This document shows, piece by piece, positions 56,228-64,000 of a stretch of DNA of 64,000 bases (its first letter is position 1; every line of letters starts with the position of its first letter). Source of the stretch: an uncultured Candidatus Melainabacteria bacterium. Its GTDB lineage: Bacteria > Cyanobacteriota > Vampirovibrionia > Gastranaerophilales > Gastranaerophilaceae. The notes below the pieces were generated by a model. That model saw nothing but the letters and a program-made list of their open reading frames with translations, had not been told where the DNA came from and did no database searches. The position numbers and the translations under genes were made by a program. Where the stretch lies: contig CAKVIM010000004.1 in assembly GCA_934754775.1 (NCBI GenBank), positions 1-64,000 of the forward strand. The letters are read 5' to 3'.

Positions 56228-58774
56228 TTATGAAAGCAAAGCTTTAAGAGCTTTGAGTTCTTTAAGAGTAAAGGTTACAGATTCTTCTGTTGAAGTACCC
56301 TTAAATGTAAAGGATGTTTCATCTTCATTTTGAAGATTTTTATTTGTTTCACCAACAACTGTTGCATAGCCACTAAGATTAAATTCTGAGCTTGAACTTA
56401 AAGCTATTTTTGCTCCATCTACAATATTGACATTTGCTGCACCCTTAACATTAACAGTTGGACCATCTGCAAAATTAACCTTTGCTGCGCCAGTTACATT
56501 AAGAGTACCAGAGCCACTCATCAGCAAAACTGCTCCGTCTTGAACTGTTACATTTGGCATGCCAGAAGCTTTAAATGTACCACCAGCAATTTGAGCAGTA
56601 GTGCCGCCAGTAAAGCTTAAGTTTGCTCCATCTTTACAAACGAGAGTTCCTGCTCCTTCCATTCTTAAGGAAGCACCATTCTGAATTAAAGCACTTACGA
56701 CTCCATCACTTGTCAATTTAATACAAGCTCCGCCAAGTGTAATACTCTGATTCTGAGCCTTTAACTTAATAGAATTGCTTTCACTGAAAATATCAATGCC
56801 ACTTGACTTACCTAAAGCCAAGAAGTTATTACCAGCAACCTTAAGGCCAGAAAGTCTTGAGTTAGTACCAATTAACAAGTCTCTTCCATCATCTGCCCTA
56901 TACTCTGGACTAACTAGCTGCTGTCCATCATAACTTGTTGAAACAATGTCCTTCATTGAATCAAAACCTACAAACAAATATTTGCCTGTTGACCAGTTTG
57001 CAGTATTATTACGAAGGTCTGTATCAACATTGAAACTATAAATTCCATTGGTTGCTTTTAAAGTTAAATTAATAGCAGGAAGGTCTAAAGAAGCTTTTGG
57101 AGTTTTGCTAGCTTTAAAGGTACCCGTTGTGTTAGTAATTCTAAATTTGAGATATCTCAATGCAGACTGGCTATTAAGAGTTGGACCAAGATAGAAATAA
57201 ATGCCAGCACTCTCTCCAGTTGCAGTGTGGAAATGAGCATAATTTACATAGCAAATTCTTGTATCATCTTTATCCTTTGTCAGCCAATATCTTCCGCTTT
57301 CATGAACTATGTGAGTATTTGCAGGTATCCAAGATACTTTATTAGAAGTGCCTTGTGCCACTGCGTCCCATTCTGTATCATAAGAGCTTTCATTTGTGAT
57401 AAATGAGAGACTCTCAAAACGAGTTTCTGATGTTTCATCTGTACTAGAAAGATAGATATAAGAAACGTTGCGATTACCCCAACCACAATAACTTTCTTTT
57501 CCAGTGTTAATAAAGTCTAAAGTGCTATCAACAGTTCTTATAACAAAAGGTCTAAGACTTGGAGCTATCTGAGTAGGATTTGTGTCATTAGTATTATAGC
57601 TGTTATTACCAAGTCTGAAAATTGGATATTTGTCTTTATCATTACAAGCCTGAACAAAAGCATAGTCATTAAATTCTGTATGAGCATTACCTGATTGTTG
57701 CATAAAAGTATTACCAGTAATGTAAGCTCTTACTAACTTACCACTATCAGCACATACTTTTAGGTAAGTTTTAGCTTCTCCAGAGTTATCCATGAGGACA
57801 GTTGTCTTACCAGAAATTTTGATAGTAGTACAAACAGGATTTGGCTGATAGCCAGATACTTGTGGATTATCGCCAATTCTTGGTGGGCAATCCCATTTCT
57901 TTCTTTCTTCTCCAGAATAATCTACTCCACTACTGCCTTGACTCATAAAGTAAAATTCTGTTGGAGAACAAATTAATGACGGGTCTAAGTCATTATCATC
58001 ATTAGTATTCATTATTAATGATGCGCCGCCACCCATCTTAAAATATGGACTTCTCTTTGATTTTGCATCATCATCAAGTATATTTTCTCCAAAGTAGAAG
58101 TTACCAGTATCAAATATAACATGAGGTTCGGTATACTTAATTGTATCTCCTGTTTTCTTCACTGCACCAGCTCTAAAATAAGAGTGTCCATTAAAATTAC
58201 TTGAAGCTGTCTCTCCAATTATCAGTGCCGCGGCACCACTAGCCATAATTCTAGCTTGATTGTGAATAAAGAGAGAATTATGTTTATCATCTGTTTGCCA
58301 ATTGCCATCTGCAAGCCCCATTTCTGGAGTCCAATATTCATTATCTCCCTCGACATCCATATTAATAATAGAACCATCGTGAATGAAAACTTGGGCGGTA
58401 TGAGTTATATCCATTTGAGCCTCATCACTCATCGTTAATCTTGAAGTTCCACTGGTATGAACAGTAGAAGAACCTTCATGAAGAACTTGTGTTGCATCTT
58501 TTATATCAAGATGCCCTTCATTTTCTTTTTCTCCTTTTGGGTCTGTTGAAAGTCTCATTACATCTGCACCATCCGTCTGCGCTCCAACTATATAAGCATT
58601 GAAAGCTTCTGTTCCTGAAGTTAATGCTTTTTTTACTGCAAGGAGGGAACTTCCTTTCGTCCACTTTTCTCCGTCCCCAACCAGTAACTCATTTTTTTCT
58701 GCCTAAATTTCCTGCGGCTTTGCTATTTCTCCACCGCCATATTTCTTTCCTTTGTAGTAAATTGAATTACTCAC
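56228..58774 (-). CDS. Beta-helix-like tail fibre/appendage, one TAG codon
   Basis: 848 aa from a GTG start (GGAGG 8 nt upstream), TAG at 58703-58705. The start resembles fibre adaptors (SIYYKGKKYGGGEIAKP). The body is made of short beta repeats rich in S, G, T and N. The C-terminal 200 residues are regular: SGSGTLNVTGAAKVNF, GPTVNVKGAANVNIVDGAKI, as in right-handed beta helices. Probably a trimeric tail fibre or spike shaft. Confidence 0.75.
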
Positions 58775-58844
58775 ATTGCCACCTCCGTGTTTATTCTTCA
58801 TTTATAAGTCAGAATTACTTTGACTTTCTCTAACCTTTTACTTA

Positions 58845-58873
58845 ATTATAACACATCAGAGTCAAAAACTCAA
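58845..58873 (-). promoter_or_regulatory. Promoter of the 58774 late group
   Basis: Minus-strand TTGAGT (58868-58873), 17 nt, TATAAT (58845-58850). It could drive fibre, lysin and holin genes. It shows that late genes use the same host-type promoter as early genes. Confidence 0.75.
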
Positions 58874-58943
58874 GCTTACGACGTGCCGCCGTCTGAAAAC
58901 TTTAGAATTTCATTTCTCTCATTTGGTCTCGCGGCACGGGTAA

Positions 58944-58975
58944 AAGAAAAAAGAAGCCATCGAATGATGACTTCT
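58944..58975 (-). terminator. Intrinsic terminator
   Basis: Stem GAAGTCATC / GATGGCTTC with loop ATTC then TTTTTTCTTTT on the minus strand; ends the 59062 gene group. The 85 nt before it carry a GC-rich GTGCCGCC..GCGGCAC pair. Confidence 0.88.
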
Positions 58976-59061
58976 CCTTTGTAAAAGATATATAATTAAA
59001 AAGTTAATTAGTGCCGTTGAGGGGATTGACACGAGCCAGAATAATTAACTTTTAATTTGTA

Positions 59062-59772
59062 TTAGTCTGCTAAGCAGATAGACCTACCTAAAAGGAAAAT
59101 CTTACCTACTCCAAGAACTTTCATTTTATTATATTGCAATGGTGTATTAAACATCATGTAAGTATCATTAAAAGTTGCTCCAGTTGTGCTGTCTGCCACA
59201 GCAACAAGTTGTGCTTTTCTAGTGTTGTCTATAGTTGAAACAAAGGAAGATTCTTCTGAAATTCCGTTGTCAGAAATTATACTATAAGAGTTATCGTCTT
59301 TGAGATAAATACATTGTTTGTTTACTGAGCCATCAAGATTAGTTGCATTACCGATAAAGAAATTGTAGTTATGAGTATCTCGAGTATCATCGGGTTCATT
59401 CCATAGACATAAAGCTAATCCATTGTCAGTTGTTGCCGCAGCAATCTTCCAGTTCTTTGCATTACTATTGGTATTACCTGTCATTAGAGTTGTAGTTCCT
59501 TTACCTATAATAACTGCATCAACTATTATGTTAAAGGCATATGTAGAATAGGCATAACTATCAATTTGAGAAAATCTAATTTGTATACTAGCATTTTCTG
59601 AGAAATAAAATGCTCCATAAATTTGAGAGATATTATCTGTACTATCTGATATGCTAGTCTTTACCCAATTATAACAATTAGAAATTTTCTTAAATATATC
59701 TTGAATAATTTTTTGTATTTCTGCTGTTGAAGCATTTACTCGTTGATTATAAAGAACCTCATGTTTTATCAT
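59062..59772 (-). CDS. Tail fibre subunit-like protein
   Basis: 236 aa, no TAG. The N-terminal helix (NASTAEIQKIIQDIFKKISNCYNWVKTSI) and a following strand pair align with the neighbour at 59769. It ends GVGKIFLLGRSICLAD, matching GQGNFLCGKTLCLKD there. Both are probably fibre or baseplate-attachment subunits. The start overlaps the stop of the 59769 gene (ATGA). Confidence 0.72.
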   Translation of the reverse strand: MIKHEVLYNQRVNASTAEIQKIIQDIFKKISNCYNWVKTSISDSTDNISQIYGAFYFSENASIQIRFSQIDSYAYSTYAFNIIVDAVIIGKGTTTLMTGNTNSNAKNWKIAAATTDNGLALCLWNEPDDTRDTHNYNFFIGNATNLDGSVNKQCIYLKDDNSYSIISDNGISEESSFVSTIDNTRKAQLVAVADSTTGATFNDTYMMFNTPLQYNKMKVLGVGKIFLLGRSICLAD

Positions 59773-60485
59773 GCTCCCACCTCCTCATCTTTCAGACAAA
59801 GCGTTTTTCCACAAAGGAAATTTCCCTATCCTTCAACGGCCATAATATTATAATTAAGAGGAGAGCTTCTCATGAAGTAGATGTCTTTAAAAACATTACC
59901 ATATGTTGTATCAATAACGGGAACTAAAATTGCAGTTTTATCTGCATTTATGGAGGAAGTCTAAGCTATTTCAGAAGAAAAACCATCATCTGTAGCAATA
60001 GTAAGAGTATCGTTTTCCGCAGCATAAATTATCCCTGATACAGTCTCTTTATTCTCTTTAGTAATTTCACCTATATAAAAATTAAAAAGCTTTGCGTTAT
60101 CAGTTAGGTCGTCTTTTGAAGATTTTACATATAATCCTAGTGCTGCGCCGAGAGACGTTTTACTCATAAATATAGAAGTCATTTGTAAATCTCTATCTCC
60201 AAAAAGTTGCCTTGTCTCATTTGGGGTAATAAGAGAAACGATAAAGCCATAACTGGTATAAGTCCTATAACCATTCTAAATAACAATTTGTAAATATGTG
60301 GAATCACTAATATAAAATTTACCAGTTTGTGTAGCTTTGATAGCATTTTCACCAGTAATTTCAGTTTTAGTCCAATTGTAAATAGTAGAAATAGTATTAA
60401 GTATATTTCTTACTGCCTAAACACCAGCAATATTATCTGCTGAATAACTCTTTTTCAGACCGATAACATTATTAACAATCGCCAT
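59769..60485 (-). CDS. Tail fibre subunit-like protein, four TAG codons
   Basis: 238 aa when TAG is Gln (TAGs at 60417, 60276, 59961 and 59826). It begins MAIVNNVIGLKKSYSADNIAGV-TAG-AVRNIL, with YNWTKTEI matching YNWVKTSI in the 59062 product, of which it is a paralogue. The one TAG-rich and one TAG-free copy side by side show that TAG use is gene-specific. The start overlaps the stop of the 60485 gene. Confidence 0.75.
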
Positions 60486-60712
60486 TAATTACCACTCTCC
60501 TCAGTATATTCACTACCTGTTCCTACTATTGGTTTTACAGAACTTCCATAGGAGGCGGCATAAGCTACTCCAGAGGCAACTGTTACTTTATTTTCCTAAG
60601 CATCCATTCTTCCTTCAAGGTTTTTAAGCTTTTCAGTTACTTTAATATCTCTGGCATTAATCACATTCCAAACCTGAGCTAATCCCTCTTCATTTAAATA
60701 TGTCTTTGTCAT
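60485..60712 (-). CDS. Small fibre-associated protein, one TAG codon
   Basis: 75 aa when TAG is Gln. It begins MTKTYLNEEGLAQVWNVINARDIKVTEKLKNLE, the typical start of Gram-positive phage fibre or neck-fibre proteins ('YLDENGLAYLWQKIKALL'), followed by DA-TAG-ENKVTVASGVAYAAS. AGGAGG lies before ATG. Confidence 0.7.
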
Positions 60713-60729
60713 TTTATCCCTCCTTTAAA

Positions 60730-60768
60730 AAGAATTAAAAGAGCAAGTTTTCACCTGCTCTTTAATTT
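60730..60768 (-). terminator. Intrinsic terminator
   Basis: Stem AATTAAAGAGCAGG / CTTGCTCTTTTAATT followed by CTTTTT on the minus strand; ends the S74 fibre gene at 60762. Confidence 0.85.
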
Positions 60769-61856
60769 TTATTTTCAAGTTCTTCAACTCTGCGTTTTAA
60801 TTTCTGAACTTGGTCTACTAAGAGACCAATCATTTCATCATAACGTAGATGATATTCTTCCGTAATTCCTTTATCAAGTAAATAGTTAATATCTGAATTT
60901 GGAGTGTCTACCATTTTGGTTTCTGTAGTTCCATCTTCATCCTCAACTTCAATTTCAGTCTTTTCTCTTTCTACTATTGTAGAACGGTCTATAACAGCGA
61001 AATCTTTATTGGTTAAATTAGCTTTTAAAAGAGCTTCTTCAACCTCTTGAGCGATAAAACCAGAATGAGTTCTATCACTTGTTCCGAATATATACTTAAA
61101 CCCAACAGGTCTTAATAAATCGAAGAATTTATCATAACGTTCATCAAAAAGAATAATATCTTTTTTCAAATTTTTATCTGATGTTACTGCTGTCTAAGTA
61201 TCTCTCATATAAATAGAAGAACCTCTGAGACGAGTAACAAATGAACTGTTACCTAAATAACAAGAGTTATTGGAACTAACACCACAAATATCTCCAATTG
61301 TTCCAGAGGTATTAGTACCACGAACATATTTAGCATTTGCAAGCCAAACACTGTTTTTTGTTTTAATTGAACCAGAAACATTAAGTTCATCAAAATTTAT
61401 GTTAAACTTTCCTGTTTCTGCTGTAGGAGCAGTACTAGTACAAATAACGTTATACCCATCCATTTCAATTTTTGAACCCATAGCGTTAGTAAGAACGATT
61501 TGTCCTGAATCAGTAGTACCCATATAAGCACCTGCATTTAAGAGACATAAACCACGAGTTGAATCGTAAGATAAATATTTAGTATAACCAGTATCAAAAT
61601 AAATACTACCAGTCATTGTGCCGCCCTTTAGAGGAAGATAAGCATGAGTATGACCTTCTGTGGCAAACTAACTTTTATCAACTGCTCTTAATTCTTTTCC
61701 GTTCCAAGCAGCTAACTGTGTATAATCATCTGCCGCAAGACTCTCTTTGCTACGAGCAATAGTAATTTCAGAAGAATCTCCTGCATCTACTATTGCTTTT
61801 GCTTTTAAGTCATAAGCAACATTATCAGTAGACTTAATTTGTTTTATATAGGCCAT
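60762..61856 (-). CDS. Tail fibre with C-terminal S74 chaperone, two TAG codons
   Basis: 364 aa when TAG is Gln (61668 and 61194). It starts MAYIKQIKSTDNVAYDLKAKA; the TAG at 61668 is followed by FATEGHTHAYLPLKGGTMTGSI, a fibre repeat. Residues about 225-364 are a peptidase S74 intramolecular chaperone: TAVTSDKNLKKDI (auto-cleavage region), GFIAQEVEEAL and a C-terminal coiled coil MIGLLVDQVQKLKRRVEELENKN. The chaperone trimerises the fibre then cuts itself off. Confidence 0.85.
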
Positions 61857-61891
61857 CTATCAGACCTCCTTTTAATTTATTCTTTAATATT

Positions 61892-61920
61892 ATAATACCT
61901 TAAATTAATTGAAAAGTCAA
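61892..61920 (-). promoter_or_regulatory. Promoter of the 60762 fibre group
   Basis: Minus-strand TTGACT (61915-61920), 17 nt, TATTAT (61892-61897). Confidence 0.75.
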
Positions 61921-61961
61921 TTTCTTAAGTTAGCTTTTAGTTCTTTAACTTCTAAACTTAA

Positions 61962-62203
61962 TCAATTAACAATCCAATCAGGACTCTTACTTTCATTAAC
62001 CATTCTATATTTTAAGTAAGAATTACTACCAACTGTTTTAATGATTTCCACAAAGTAACTCCAAGCACATCATCACAAATAGTAGGAACACCTGCCTTAA
62101 TATAGACAGGCTTTGTGTTTGTTCCTACATCAGAAGAACCGAGGGCCGCGGCACGAAAATCATAAACAATGTCTTTTACTTTAATTGTACTGATAAAAGC
62201 CAT
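61962..62203 (-). pseudogene. Frameshifted fibre fragment
   Basis: The zero frame (62203 to 62012) begins MAFISTIKVKDIVYDFRAAAL...TKPVYIKAGVPTICDD, matching the other fibre N-termini, then runs into KSLKQLVVILT and stops. The -1 frame from about 62085 reads AWSYFVEIIKTVGSNSYLKYRMVNESKSPDWIVN before TGA at 61962, a far more protein-like sequence. After that TGA the same frame continues LSLEVKELKANLRN, like a fibre C-terminal coil. An indel, a programmed frameshift or a decaying gene are all possible. Confidence 0.45.
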
Positions 62204-62206
62204 TTA

Positions 62207-63409
62207 TTACCCCTCCAATGCAGCAAGTCGGTCTTCTAATTCTTTATTTTTCTTTTTAAGCTGTTGCGTCTCATAAATTAAAAGTCCAATGAACTCATTA
62301 TAATTCAAACAGTATTCTTGATTATAACCAAGTTCAAGAAGTGTGTTTTTATTAGACTTAGGGTTTTTAATTAAAGAATCTGTTTCCTCGTCATAAATAG
62401 TCTCAATTTCTTCATTCTCAAATGGAACAATATTAACTGCGGCACAGCTCATATTATCAAGATTACTATTTTTAATTGCTTCTTCAACGTCCTAAGCAAT
62501 TAAACCGATATGAGTTCTTCCACTCTCTCCATTCTTATATCTATAAGTAACAGGAGTTAATTTATCAAACATTTTATCATACTGCGCTGCTAGCGGAGTA
62601 ATTTCTTCTTTAAGATTTCTGTCAGAAGAAGTTGACTGATAGGCAGGAGTCTTGCCGTTAATCTAAACTGTTGCACCACTAATATAAGTTGGGAAATTTG
62701 AATCTCCCCATCTATTACCAGTATTATAAATGCCTACTATGTTAAAAGTAGTTGAAGTTGAAGAAGAAGGAAAAGATTTTAAAGTAGTCGCATATGGCAT
62801 ACGAACTGCCGTTTCTGCTTTAAGGTCAATAGTCTTAGTACTTTTTAGGTTCATTGTGCCGCCCTTTGACTCAATTGTAATGCCACCCGTAGAGGTATTA
62901 GCCTAAGTAATAGTAATACCAGAAGCACCCTGAATATTCACGCCGCCAGACCCAGATGTAATTCCAGCCTTTAAAATAACTGAAACTGCATCAATAGTAG
63001 CACTACCTGACGCTGACATAGTATAACTAGTACAAGCTCCAGTAATTTGTGGATTGTTATTACTATTAGAGACAGAAAGTTTCGCCGCACCAGATTGCAT
63101 AGAGGTAATTGTTTGAGTTGTCCAAGTACCATCTCCTCTCAGGAATTTATCTTGTTTTCCTGCCGCCGGCGCAGGAACTAGTCCTGCTTTACCAGCTGCT
63201 GAGGCAGTCGCGGCGGTCATGTTAGAGTAAGTGTGGTCAGTGAAAATGGCATTAGAAGGAACTGATTTTGCAATAGTATAACCAAGTGCAGTTGGAACTC
63301 CATCTTTAAAATAAACAGGAGTTGTTGTTGAACCAGCAGACGTTGTCAGTGCTCTTGCTTTAAGAGTATAATCTGTGCCAACTATCTTAATTTTCTAAAT
63401 ATCTGCCAT
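62207..63409 (-). CDS. Tail fibre with C-terminal S74 chaperone, four TAG codons
   Basis: 400 aa when TAG is Gln (63395, 62903, 62663 and 62492). The N-terminus MADI-TAG-KIKIVGTDYTLKARAL...TTTPVYFKDGVPTALGYTIAKSVPSNAIFTDHTYSN is typical of fibre proteins. A repeat region follows, then S74: TSSDRNLKEEITPLA, HIGLIA-TAG-DVEEAI. That TAG aligns with the Gln of GFIAQEVEEAL in the 60762 protein (CAA). It ends FIGLLIYETQQLKKKNKELEDRLAALEG. The start overlaps the stop of the next gene. Confidence 0.85.
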
Positions 63410-64000
63410 TATTTCGCCTCCAAAGCTTTTAGTCGTTCTTCAAATTCAGCATTTTTTTGTTTAAGCTCTTCAATTTCTTTATCTTTCCTTTGAGATTCCA
63501 TAATTAAAAGTGTCATTATATCACGGTCTTTGAAACTTTCAATTTCAAAATTCTCGTCAAAATTAACAAAATCTGGATTAACGTTATAAACATCTTCTGC
63601 AATAAGTCCAAGATTTGGCTGATAACGTTCTTCTTTATACTCGTAAGTACAAGGCTTTAATTGCATTAGATAATTATGATATTCGTCAGAATCGAGGTCA
63701 TAATCAACTGCAGTCTTATAACGAATAGAAGAAGAGTATTTAACTAGCTATCCGTCACTATTAATATAACAGTTAGTACCAGTACCACTGTTCCATAACT
63801 TACTTACAATAGTTAATTTATTAGAAATTCCTTGAATATATGCTCCTTGGGCTATAAGTTTCCAACCACTGTCTTCTGCTGTTAGAGTATGACCAGCATT
63901 ACTACCTCCCTGAGAACCAAAAGCAATTCCTCCTTTTTTTGGAGTAAGATAAAACCAAGATTCAAGAGTTGTTGAACCCAAGTTAGGGATTGTTACTCCA
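63409..64000 (-). CDS. Tail fibre with C-terminal S74 chaperone, partial
   Basis: Only the last 196 codons are in the window; the 5' end lies beyond 64000. TAG at 63748-63750. The S74 part reads LMQLKPCTYEYKEERYQPNLGLIAEDVYNVNPDF and ends in a coil QRKDKEIEELKQKNAEFEERLKALEAK. It is the third S74-terminated fibre in a row. Confidence 0.8.

Overview
This window is an AT-rich piece of a large bacteriophage genome from a Gram-positive (Firmicutes/Clostridia-like) host. The host inference rests on consensus TTGACA/TTGACT - 17 nt - TATAAT promoters before almost every transcription unit, strong AGGAGG ribosome binding sites, a SleB-type cell-wall hydrolase and a CHAP-GH25-SH3b lysin. I see no capsid, terminase or portal genes, so the window is only part of the genome.

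The most important point is an altered genetic code. Many genes, above all tail genes, are interrupted by in-frame TAG codons and become full length only if TAG is read as an amino acid. In three unrelated families TAG falls where a paralogue in the same window has CAA (Gln): the YIGQ motif of GIY-YIG nucleases, the IAQ-(E/D)-V motif of S74 tail-fibre chaperones, and the WVIGQ motif of a tail protein pair. A Gln-type tRNA with a CUA anticodon lies at 27473..27547. TAG is therefore read as Gln, and I found no gene that must end in TAG.

Layout: 1-1.7 kb holds three small + strand early genes behind strong promoters. 1.7-5 kb is a replication/control region. It has a tandem winged-helix Rep-like gene, five 21-22 bp phased iterons, a repeated AT palindrome, GC-rich blocks, and a ~480 bp inverted-repeat-bounded element with a 162 nt uninterrupted pyrimidine tract. 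5-26 kb is a minus-strand array of small accessory genes, most in units of one to four genes with their own promoter. Recognisable members are an RNA ligase, a kinase-fold protein, a Ro60-like vWA protein and a deoxyribosyltransferase-like protein. 10.1-13.6 kb and 26.1-29.9 kb contain about fifteen tRNAs, one tRNA-like RNA and long gene-free stretches that look like structured RNA. 30-46 kb continues with accessory genes: kinase-HD RNA end-healing enzyme, metallophosphoesterase, three GIY-YIG proteins, ThyX, RlaP-type nucleotidyltransferase, Panacea-domain protein, SleB lipoprotein and a small SF1 helicase. 46.3-64 kb is the late tail/lysis region, rich in TAG codons: paralogous tail proteins, holin, lysin, a beta-helix-like fibre and S74-terminated fibres.

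Inferred logic: early genes and the lysin/holin are TAG-free and translatable by the host at once, whereas tail genes need the phage amber-reading tRNA. RNA ligase, kinase-HD, RlaP and Ro60-like proteins together suggest an RNA (tRNA) repair capacity, which fits a phage that depends on its own tRNAs. One tRNA-Leu carries a 47 nt insertion in its anticodon loop.
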